Assembly (NCBI RefSeq): GCF_943913695.1
Contig: NZ_CALTZE010000125.1
Location: forward strand, 1 to 10,587
DNA from: an uncultured Marmoricola sp.
GTDB lineage: Bacteria; Actinomycetota; Actinomycetes; Propionibacteriales; Nocardioidaceae
Direction of reading: 5' to 3'
DNA length: 10,587 nt
How positions within the stretch are numbered: position 1 is the first letter of the stretch; the number at the start of each line of letters is the position of its first letter. Made by a program: the position numbers and the translations under genes. Under the pieces are notes generated by a model, which worked only from the letters and a program-made list of their open reading frames with translations, was not told the origin of the DNA and did not search any database. This document shows positions 1 to 5,743 of the stretch, piece by piece.

Positions 1-876
1 GCCCGAGGGGATCCGGGTGGGGTCGGGGATCTCGCCGGTGAGCACCACGGGCTCCAGCCGCTCGATCTCGGGTACGACGGAGAGCAGCGCCCGCGTGTAG
101 GGGTGCCGCGGCGACTCCAGCACCTCCTCGGTGGTGCCGGCCTCGACGACCCGGCCTAGATACATCACGGCGATCCGGTCGGCGATGTTCCAGGCCAGCC
201 CGAGGTCGTGGGTGACCACGACGACCCCGAGCCCGAGGCTCTCGCGCAGCCGCAGCAGCAGGGCCAGCACCTCCCCGCGGATCGAGGCGTCGAGGGAGGA
301 GACCGGCTCGTCGGCGATCAGCAGCCGCGGCTGCACGGCGAGCGCGCCGGCGATGAGCACCCGCTGCTTCTGGCCGCCGGAGAGCTCGTGGGGGTAGCGC
401 AGGAAGAGCCGCTCGGGCGGCCGCAGCCCGGCCTGCGACATCGCCTCGGCGACCAGCTCGGCCTCGGGGCGTCCGGTCGTGGCGACCCGCCGGTGCAGCC
501 GGATGCCCTCGGCGACCGACTCGTAGACGGTCTGCCGTGGGTTGAGCGCTCCGGCGGGGTCCTGGAGCACCAGCTGCACTTCGCGCCGCAGCGCGCGCAG
601 CCCCCGCATCGAGTGGTCGAGGGGTGCGCCGTCGAGCAGCACCTCGCCCCCCGACAGCGGCTGCAGGCCCACCAGGGTGCGGGCCAGGGTGGTCTTGCCC
701 GACCCCGACTCCCCCACGATCGCGACGATCTCGCCGCTGCGCACGGCCAGGTCGACACCGTCGAGGGCGGTGGCGACCCGTCCGTCGCGGGCGGTGAAGC
801 GGACGGCGGCCCCGCGCGCCTCCAGCGTCATCTCCTCCGCTGGCGCGCTCACCGACCCGTTCACAGGCGCGCTCAC
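1..876 (-). CDS. Oligopeptide/dipeptide ABC transporter ATP-binding protein (OppF/DppF type), C-terminus cut by window edge
   Basis: This is the second ATPase of a peptide-type ABC importer, energising uptake at the inner face of the membrane. 292 codons are present. Visible motifs are Walker A GESGSGKT (residues about 55-62), Q-loop LVLQDP, signature LSGGQKQR (165-172), Walker B LLIADEP with D189/E190, D-loop SSLD and H-loop VVTHD. After these comes the start of the oligo/dipeptide C-terminal domain (RHPYTRALL, then GEIPDPTRIPSG). Family members usually run to about 320-340 residues, so roughly 30-50 residues, probably including the Cys-rich tail, lie beyond base 1. The chosen start is the GTG at 876, whose GTGA overlaps the stop of the upstream ATPase gene. 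In-frame alternatives are GTG at 852 and ATG at 831. The first 16 residues (VSAPVNGSVSAP...) are not conserved, so the start is the least certain part. It is the last visible gene of the leftward importer operon. Confidence 0.93.
   Translation of the reverse strand, partial: MSAPVNGSVSAPAEEMTLEARGAAVRFTARDGRVATALDGVDLAVRSGEIVAIVGESGSGKTTLARTLVGLQPLSGGEVLLDGAPLDHSMRGLRALRREVQLVLQDPAGALNPRQTVYESVAEGIRLHRRVATTGRPEAELVAEAMSQAGLRPPERLFLRYPHELSGGQKQRVLIAGALAVQPRLLIADEPVSSLDASIRGEVLALLLRLRESLGLGVVVVTHDLGLAWNIADRIAVMYLGRVVEAGTTEEVLESPRHPYTRALLSVVPEIERLEPVVLTGEIPDPTRIPSG
842..876 (-). repeat. Short direct repeat at the start of the OppF-like gene
   Basis: The 11-mer GTGAGCGCGCC occurs twice on the minus strand (876-866 and 852-842), 24 bp apart and in frame, giving VSAP twice and two GTG start candidates. 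It makes the true start ambiguous. Confidence 0.6.
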
Positions 877-1880
877 TGGCCCACCCGGATGCAGGCGACC
901 GAACGGCCGGGCACGCGCTCGACCAGCGCCGGCTCCCCCGCCTCGCAGTCAGGTAGGGCGCTGGGGCACCGCGGCGCGAAGGGGCACCCGGGTGGCAGCT
1001 CGCGCGGGTCGGGCGGGTCGCCCTGGAGCCCGGCGGGGCCGTATCTCGCCGCGGGGTCGCCGATCCGGGGGAAGGCGCCGGCGAGCGCGCGCGAGTAGGG
1101 GTGCAGCGGGTCGCCGAAGACCTCCTCGGCGGTACCGGTCTCCACGACGCGGCCGGCATACATGACGGCCACCCGGTCGCAGAGCTCGGCGAGCACGGAG
1201 AGGTCGTGGCTGATGACGAGCATCCCGACGCCGGTCGTGGCGACGAGGTGCTGGAGCAGGGAGAGGATCTGCGCCTGCACCATCACGTCGAGCGCGGTGG
1301 TCGGCTCGTCGGCGACGACGAGGTGCGGCCGGCAGGCGAGCGCCATCGCGATCATCACCCGCTGCCGCTGCCCGCCGGAGAGCTGGTGGGGGTAGGCGCG
1401 GGCGCGCTGCGGCGGCAGCCCGACCTGCGTGAGCAGCTCGGCGACGCGGGCCTCGACGTCGGCGTCGGTGACGGCCGTGTCGTGCAGCCGGATCGGCTCG
1501 GCGACCTGCTCGCCGATGCGGCGTACGGGGTTGAGCGAGTGCAGCGCCCCCTGGAAGACGATGGAGGCCTCGGCCCAGCGCACGGCGCGCAGCCGTCCCC
1601 ACCGCATCGTCAGCACGTCCTCGCCGGCGACGCGCACCTCGCCGCTGACCTCCGCGTCGGGTGGCTGCAGCCGCAGCACCGTGCTCACCAACGTCGACTT
1701 GCCGCAGCCCGACTCCCCCGCCAGCCCCACGACCTCGCCGGGTGCGACCCGCAGGTCGAGGCCGCGTACGGCGGGGAGCCGGCCGCCGTCGGCGGCGTAC
1801 GCGACGTGGAGGTCGCACACCTCGAGCAGCGCCTGCGCCTCCTCCGCCTGGGTCGTCTCCGCCTGCGTCGTCTCGCTCAC
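873..1880 (-). CDS. Oligopeptide/dipeptide ABC transporter ATP-binding protein (OppD/DppD type)
   Basis: This 335-residue protein is the first ATPase of the importer and partners the downstream OppF-like ATPase as a heterodimer under the two permeases. Motifs are Walker A GESGCGKS (55-62), Q-loop IVFQG (107-111), signature LSGGQRQR (167-174), Walker B LVVADEP (187-193), D-loop TALD and H-loop VISHD (222-226). The C-terminal oligo/dipeptide domain follows (LHPYSRALAGAFP, then GCPFAPRCP). Cysteines C299, C305, C312 and C330 form the conserved CPFxxRCP-x5-C...C pattern of these ATPases, which has been reported to hold an iron-sulfur cluster in an OppD. The GTG start at 1880 overlaps the permease stop (GTGA) and has a GGAGG ribosome-binding site 5 nt upstream, so the start is well supported. 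Residues 3-12 are a tandem ETTQA-ETTQA repeat that does not belong to the fold. Substrate is not determined by the ATPase. Confidence 0.96.
   Translation of the reverse strand: MSETTQAETTQAEEAQALLEVCDLHVAYAADGGRLPAVRGLDLRVAPGEVVGLAGESGCGKSTLVSTVLRLQPPDAEVSGEVRVAGEDVLTMRWGRLRAVRWAEASIVFQGALHSLNPVRRIGEQVAEPIRLHDTAVTDADVEARVAELLTQVGLPPQRARAYPHQLSGGQRQRVMIAMALACRPHLVVADEPTTALDVMVQAQILSLLQHLVATTGVGMLVISHDLSVLAELCDRVAVMYAGRVVETGTAEEVFGDPLHPYSRALAGAFPRIGDPAARYGPAGLQGDPPDPRELPPGCPFAPRCPSALPDCEAGEPALVERVPGRSVACIRVGQ
1845..1874 (-). repeat. 15-bp tandem repeat encoding ETTQA twice in the OppD-like N-terminus
   Basis: Two adjacent 15-bp units on the minus strand (GAGACGACGCAGGCG, then the same with one change) encode ETTQA-ETTQA just after the start. 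A partial third unit (EEAQA) follows. This looks like local slippage in a non-conserved N-terminal tail. Confidence 0.7.
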
Positions 1881-2788
1881 GAGCGCCTCCGGAGCCGGGG
1901 GTTGAGGATCTCCTCGAGCGCCTGGCCCACGAGGTTGCAGGAGAGCACGACGGCGACGACGCAGAGGCCGGGCGGCAGGATGTACCACCACGCACCGGTC
2001 GTCATGGCACCCACGTCGAAGGCGTCCTGGAGCGTGGAGCCCCACGAGACGCGGGTCGGGTCGCCGAGGCCGAGGAAGCTCAGCGTGGTCTCGGTGAGGA
2101 TCGAGATCGAGACCGCGAGCGTGGTGTTGGCGAAGACCATCGGCATCACGTTGGGCAGCACGTGGCGGCTCATCAGGTGCCAGCGGCCGGCGCCGAGCGC
2201 GCGCGCTCGCTCCAGGTAGGGGCGCTCCTTGATCGAGAGCGTCTGGCTGCGGATCAGCAGCGCGGTGCTGGGCCAGCTGGTGATGCCGATGACGAGCACG
2301 ATGTTGAGCAGCGAGCGGCCGAGCACGGCCGCGAGGACGATCGCCAGCACCAGGAAGGGCAGCACGAGGAACCACTCGGTGACCCGGTAGAGCACCTTGG
2401 CCGGCCAGCCCTCGAAGAAGCCGGCCATCAGCCCGACCAGGGTGCCGATGCCGATGGAGAGCGCGGTGGCGAGCAGGCCGACGAAGAGCGAGATCCGCGC
2501 GCCCCACACCGTCAGGGCGAGCACGGAGCGTCCGGAGTCGTCGGTGCCGAGCCAGAACTCCCGCGACGGCGACTCGAGCACGCCCCCGGTCGCCCGGGTG
2601 ACCTCGATGGTCTCCGGCGGGAAGAGCAGCGGCGCGGCGAGCGCCAGCACCACGAAGACGAGCAGCACGACCAGCCCGGCCATGCCCGCGGGCTGGCGGC
2701 GGAAGCTGCGCCACACGTCGGCGGCGGCCCGCGCCCGCCTGCGTCGCGCGACCTGCCGGGCCGTCAGCGACGGGTCGACCGCGCTCAC
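1877..2788 (-). CDS. Peptide-type ABC transporter permease (DppC/OppC family)
   Basis: This 303-residue inner-membrane permease forms the transport channel with the DppB-like protein. The N-terminus is cytoplasmic and basic (RRRRAR, 16-21). The first membrane segment is at about 36-55, followed by the family motif FWLGTDDSGRSVL (78-90) and five further hydrophobic stretches (about 99-123, 136-156, 161-178, 215-235 and 266-288). The EAA loop that docks on the ATPases is visible at about 191-213 (YLERARALGAGRWHLMSRHVLPN read in two parts: residues 191-200 and 201-213), and the typical C-terminal SFLGLGDP...WG segment is at 237-250. Length is normal for the family. The GTG start at 2788 overlaps the stop of the upstream permease (GTGA); the open frame continues far upstream, but that part is antisense shadow of the neighbouring permease frame. 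No strong Shine-Dalgarno is seen, so translation probably depends on coupling. Confidence 0.95.
   Translation of the reverse strand: MSAVDPSLTARQVARRRRARAAADVWRSFRRQPAGMAGLVVLLVFVVLALAAPLLFPPETIEVTRATGGVLESPSREFWLGTDDSGRSVLALTVWGARISLFVGLLATALSIGIGTLVGLMAGFFEGWPAKVLYRVTEWFLVLPFLVLAIVLAAVLGRSLLNIVLVIGITSWPSTALLIRSQTLSIKERPYLERARALGAGRWHLMSRHVLPNVMPMVFANTTLAVSISILTETTLSFLGLGDPTRVSWGSTLQDAFDVGAMTTGAWWYILPPGLCVVAVVLSCNLVGQALEEILNPRLRRRS
1886..1890 (-). promoter_or_regulatory. Shine-Dalgarno site of the OppD-like ATPase gene
   Basis: GGAGG on the minus strand lies 5 nt before the GTG at 1880, inside the last codons of the upstream permease gene. It decides the start of the ATPase gene and fits translational coupling across the GTGA overlap. 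Confidence 0.75.
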
Positions 2789-3843
2789 GCGCGCACCCGC
2801 GGGTCGAGCAGGCCGTAGAGCAGGTTGGCCGCCAGGTTGGCGAAGATGACGGCCGCGGAGGCGACCAGGAAGGTGCCCTGCAGCACCCAGAAGTCCGGCA
2901 GCGCGAGCGCCTCGCTCGCGAGCAGCCCGAGGCCGGGGATCGAGAAGACGGTCTCGATGGTGATGGCGCCGGAGACCACGAAGCCGATGTTGAGCGCGAT
3001 GATCGTGGTGGTCGGCAGCAGCGCGTTGCGTACGGCGTGACGCCGGCGCACGACCACGTCGCGCAGGCCCTTGGCCCGGGCGGTGACGAGGTAGTCCTCC
3101 GAGAGCTCGTCGAGCAGCGAGGAGCGCATCACCAGGGAGTAGTCGGCGAGGTAGACCAGCGTCATCACCAGCACGGGCAGCGCCAGGTGCCATGCCGTGT
3201 CGGCGACGTAGGCGAAGGTGCCGGGCTCGACCCCCGGCGAGTGCAGGCCCCCGGTCGGGAAGATGCCGGCCACCGGGCCGATCCCGACGCTGAAGACCGC
3301 GATGAACATCAGCCCGAGCCACCACTCGGGCATGGAGTAGAGCGTCAGCGTGGTGCCGGTGATGGCCTTGTCGGTGCGCGAGCCGCGGCGCCAGCCGCTG
3401 ACGATGCCGAGGTAGACGCCGATGAGCGTGGCCAGCAGCGTCGAGGTGCCGACCAGCAGCAGCGTCGGCCAGAAGCGGTCGGCGAGCAGCTCGGCCACGG
3501 GGGTGCGGTAGCGCAGCGACTCCCCGAGCTCGCCGCTCGCCGTGTTCTTCAGGAAGGTCAGGAACTGCTCGGGCAGCGACTGGTCGAGCCCGTAGGTCGC
3601 CTTGAACTCCGCGAGCTGCTCGGGAGTGCGCAGCCGTCCACGACCCAGGGTGCGGGCGGGGTCGCCGGGCAGCACGCGGAAGAGGAAGAAGGTGATGACC
3701 AGGACGAAGGCGAGGCTGCCGATCGCGCCGAGCAGCTTGCGCAGGGCGTACGCCGCGAACCCGCGGCCGCCCGCCCCCGGTGCGGGCGCGGCGGGGTCGC
3801 TCCCCGGCGACGGGGGCTGGTCGGTCGCCGAGATCAGGGTCAT
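2785..3843 (-). CDS. Peptide-type ABC transporter permease (DppB/OppB family)
   Basis: This 352-residue partner permease has a short cytoplasmic Pro/Ala/Gly-rich lead (10-27), a first membrane helix at about 34-56, the family signature FRVLPGDPA (55-63) and the periplasmic segment LRTPEQLAEFKATYGLDQSLPEQF (in two parts, 71-82 and 83-94) followed by GELGESLRYRTPV. Further helices lie at about 126-149, 162-190, 216-237, 279-299 and 322-345. The EAA loop is at about 250-275 (DYLVTARAKGL followed by RDVVVRRRHAVRNAL), and the C-terminus ends in the usual LLYGLLDPRVR. The ATG at 3843 is one base after the stop of the binding-protein gene. A GAGGA box 11 nt upstream (plus coordinates 3855-3859) could serve as its ribosome-binding site. 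Length is slightly above the common 310-340 because of the N-terminal extension. Confidence 0.95.
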   Translation of the reverse strand: MTLISATDQPPSPGSDPAAPAPGAGGRGFAAYALRKLLGAIGSLAFVLVITFFLFRVLPGDPARTLGRGRLRTPEQLAEFKATYGLDQSLPEQFLTFLKNTASGELGESLRYRTPVAELLADRFWPTLLLVGTSTLLATLIGVYLGIVSGWRRGSRTDKAITGTTLTLYSMPEWWLGLMFIAVFSVGIGPVAGIFPTGGLHSPGVEPGTFAYVADTAWHLALPVLVMTLVYLADYSLVMRSSLLDELSEDYLVTARAKGLRDVVVRRRHAVRNALLPTTTIIALNIGFVVSGAITIETVFSIPGLGLLASEALALPDFWVLQGTFLVASAAVIFANLAANLLYGLLDPRVRA

Positions 3844-3844
3844 C

Positions 3845-5743
3845 TCACTCGCGGTCCTCGGCCGTGGAGCGTCGTCGCAGTGCGTAGAGCACCCCGCCGG
3901 CCGCGAGCACGGCGAGCGCGCCGCCCCCGAGCGCGAGCATCAGGCCGCTGCCCCCGTCGTCGTCGCCGCCGACGGTGCCCGCGGAGCCCTCGGGCCCGAT
4001 GGCGCGCGCGACGCCGTCGCAGTCGCCGGCGTCGGCGACCGGTCGCAGGAGCCGGTAGTTGTAGGTGCCGTACTGCATCAGCAGCACCCCGTCGGGGTCG
4101 GGCTGCGGCACGAAGCAGGCGAAGCGGTCGCTGCGCCAGGCCTGCCCCGACGTCGTGTAGGCGAGCACCAGGTAGGGCGACTGGTCGAAGAGGATCTGCT
4201 GCATCTCGCGGATCGTCTCGACCCGCGCGTCGTCGTCGAGCTCGGTCTTCTGCGCGGCCATCAGCTCGTCGTACTCCGGGTCGCAGAACCACGAGTCCGA
4301 CCAGCCACCGCGCTGGGCGCAGGTGAAGACGTCGAGGATCGCGTCGGGGTCGGGCTCGACGTACCAGCCCCACTGGAAGGCGTCGTACTCCCCCTCGAGG
4401 ATCACCTCGGTGAGCCGCGAGCTCTCCATCGGCGTCACCTCGGAGTCGATGCCGAGCTCACCGAGCCACTCGGAGAAGAAGTCCATCGTAGTGACCGAGC
4501 GCTTCTCCTCGGTGCGCGCGAAGAGCCGCATCGTCGGCACCGGGCTGCCGTCGGGCATCAGCCGGGTGCCGTCGCCGTCGGTCTCGTAGCCCGCCTCGAC
4601 CAGCAGCTCGTCGGCCTTGTCGAGGTCGAAGCTGAAGGCGTCGTCCTCGGAGACCTCCAGGCGGAAGCCCGGGTAGGCCGGCGGCACCACGACGTCGCCG
4701 GGGGTCGCGGCGCCCTGGTAGGCCGCCTCGACGAGCCGGTCGAGGTCGACGGCGTAACCCAGCGCGTGCCGGAAGGCCGGGTCCTCCAGCGCCGGGTTGC
4801 CGTCGCCGAGCTTGTTGCCGTCCGCGTCCTGCGCCCCGGTGTTGAAGCCGATCTCCTCGAAGTAGGGCGAGGCGCCGTTGATCGAGGTGATGCCGTCCTG
4901 GCCCTTCAGCGCCTCCACCTGGAGCGGGCTGATGTCGTGGATGAAGTCGACCTCGCCCTTGATCAGCGCCTGCACCATCGGGTCCTCGGCCTTGAAGACC
5001 CGGAAGTCGACCTCGTCGACGTGCGGCGCGCCGCCCCAATAGTCCTCGTTGGCCACGAACCTGTAGGTCGGCCCGCCCGCCTTGCCCTCGATGAGCTCGA
5101 AGGGCCCGGTGCCGACGATCGGCTCGCCCTCGGAGGGCTCGTTGGCGAAGGTCTTGACCGCGCTCTCCGGCACGTCCTTCCACACGTGCTCGGGCAGGAT
5201 CGGGATCGGCAGCAGCGGGAGCACCGCGTTGGGCTTCTTGAGCGTCATCACGACGGTGGTGTCGTCGGGCGCCTCGACCCGCTCGACCTGCGAGAGGTAC
5301 GACGCCCACGTCACCGCCTCCGGCCCGCCGTCGAGCACCCGGCCGTAGGTGTAGGCCACGTCGGCGGCGGTGAAGGGCTCGCCGTCGGACCAGCTCACGC
5401 CCTCGCGCACGTCGAAGGTCCACGTGAGGCCGTCGTCGCTGGTCTCCCACGACTCCGCGAGCGCCGGCTCCGGCGACATGTCGTCCATCGAGTAGCCGAC
5501 GAGGTAGTCGTAGGCCAGCGCCCACATCTCGTAGGACGCCGCCTCGACCCCCAGGAACGGGTTGAACGAGTCGACCTCGTTCTTCAGGCCCACGGTGAAC
5601 GTGACCGGGTCGTCGCCCTCGGCCGCCGTCGCGGCCCCGACGGGCGTCAGCACGGTCGCGAGCAGCGCCAGCACCGCGAGGAGACGAGTAGCGTGCCCGG
5701 CGTGGACCGACCCCCCACGCCGCGCGCCGCGGCGTACACGCAC
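3845..5743 (-). CDS. Extracellular solute-binding protein, SBP family 5 (peptide/nickel type), with signal peptide and C-terminal membrane anchor
   Basis: This is the ligand-capture subunit of the importer and the first gene of the leftward operon (632 residues from the chosen start). The N-terminus has an Arg-rich n-region, a hydrophobic run LLAVLALLATVLTPV and small residues (AATAAEG) fitting a signal peptidase I site near residue 42; there is no lipobox Cys. The mature part has family-5 hallmarks: VDSFNPFLG, AESWETSDDGLTWTFDVREG, WSDGEPFTAADVAYTY, VGTGPFEL, ANEDYWGG and RHALGYAVDLDRLV. Two Cys pairs near the C-terminal third (TCAQ...WFCDPE and FACF...GDCDG) may be disulfides. The tail is a GGDDDGGSG linker, a hydrophobic stretch at about 600-622 (GLMLALGGG to LYAL) and RRRSTAEDRE, i.e. 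a C-terminal transmembrane anchor. GTG 5743 is the last plausible start before the hydrophobic core (GTG 5752 is an alternative); no clear Shine-Dalgarno is seen. The start overlaps the divergent peptidase gene. Substrate cannot be read from the sequence. Confidence 0.93.
   Translation of the reverse strand: MRVRRGARRGGSVHAGHATRLLAVLALLATVLTPVGAATAAEGDDPVTFTVGLKNEVDSFNPFLGVEAASYEMWALAYDYLVGYSMDDMSPEPALAESWETSDDGLTWTFDVREGVSWSDGEPFTAADVAYTYGRVLDGGPEAVTWASYLSQVERVEAPDDTTVVMTLKKPNAVLPLLPIPILPEHVWKDVPESAVKTFANEPSEGEPIVGTGPFELIEGKAGGPTYRFVANEDYWGGAPHVDEVDFRVFKAEDPMVQALIKGEVDFIHDISPLQVEALKGQDGITSINGASPYFEEIGFNTGAQDADGNKLGDGNPALEDPAFRHALGYAVDLDRLVEAAYQGAATPGDVVVPPAYPGFRLEVSEDDAFSFDLDKADELLVEAGYETDGDGTRLMPDGSPVPTMRLFARTEEKRSVTTMDFFSEWLGELGIDSEVTPMESSRLTEVILEGEYDAFQWGWYVEPDPDAILDVFTCAQRGGWSDSWFCDPEYDELMAAQKTELDDDARVETIREMQQILFDQSPYLVLAYTTSGQAWRSDRFACFVPQPDPDGVLLMQYGTYNYRLLRPVADAGDCDGVARAIGPEGSAGTVGGDDDGGSGLMLALGGGALAVLAAGGVLYALRRRSTAEDRE
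5689..5694 (+). promoter_or_regulatory. Candidate -10 box for leaderless peptidase transcript
   Basis: TAGCGT fits the actinobacterial TANNNT -10 consensus and lies 7 nt before the GTG at 5702, the spacing expected for a leaderless mRNA. The same hexamer lies 6 nt before the GTG of the GcvT-like gene. No convincing -35 is seen. A competing reading is that GAGGAG at 5678-5683 is a Shine-Dalgarno site for the in-frame GTG at 5693. Confidence 0.45.

Noticed and set aside
131..2818. Several plus-strand open frames of 100-380 codons across the ATPase and permease C genes.
   Set aside because: The minus-strand frames carry complete Walker, signature and EAA motifs; the plus-strand frames are low-complexity Arg/Ala/Gly/Pro shadows.
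3845..3960. Sortase (LPXTG-type) anchoring of the binding protein.
   Set aside because: A hydrophobic stretch and basic tail are present but no LPXTG-like pentapeptide precedes them; only a Gly/Asp linker is seen.
3602..5692. A long plus-strand open frame running upstream of the peptidase start, in the same frame, for about 700 codons.
   Set aside because: It is antisense to the binding-protein and permease genes, is rich in His, Arg, Gly and Val with no domain motifs, and only exists because stops are rare in such GC-rich DNA. The real peptidase begins at about 5702.
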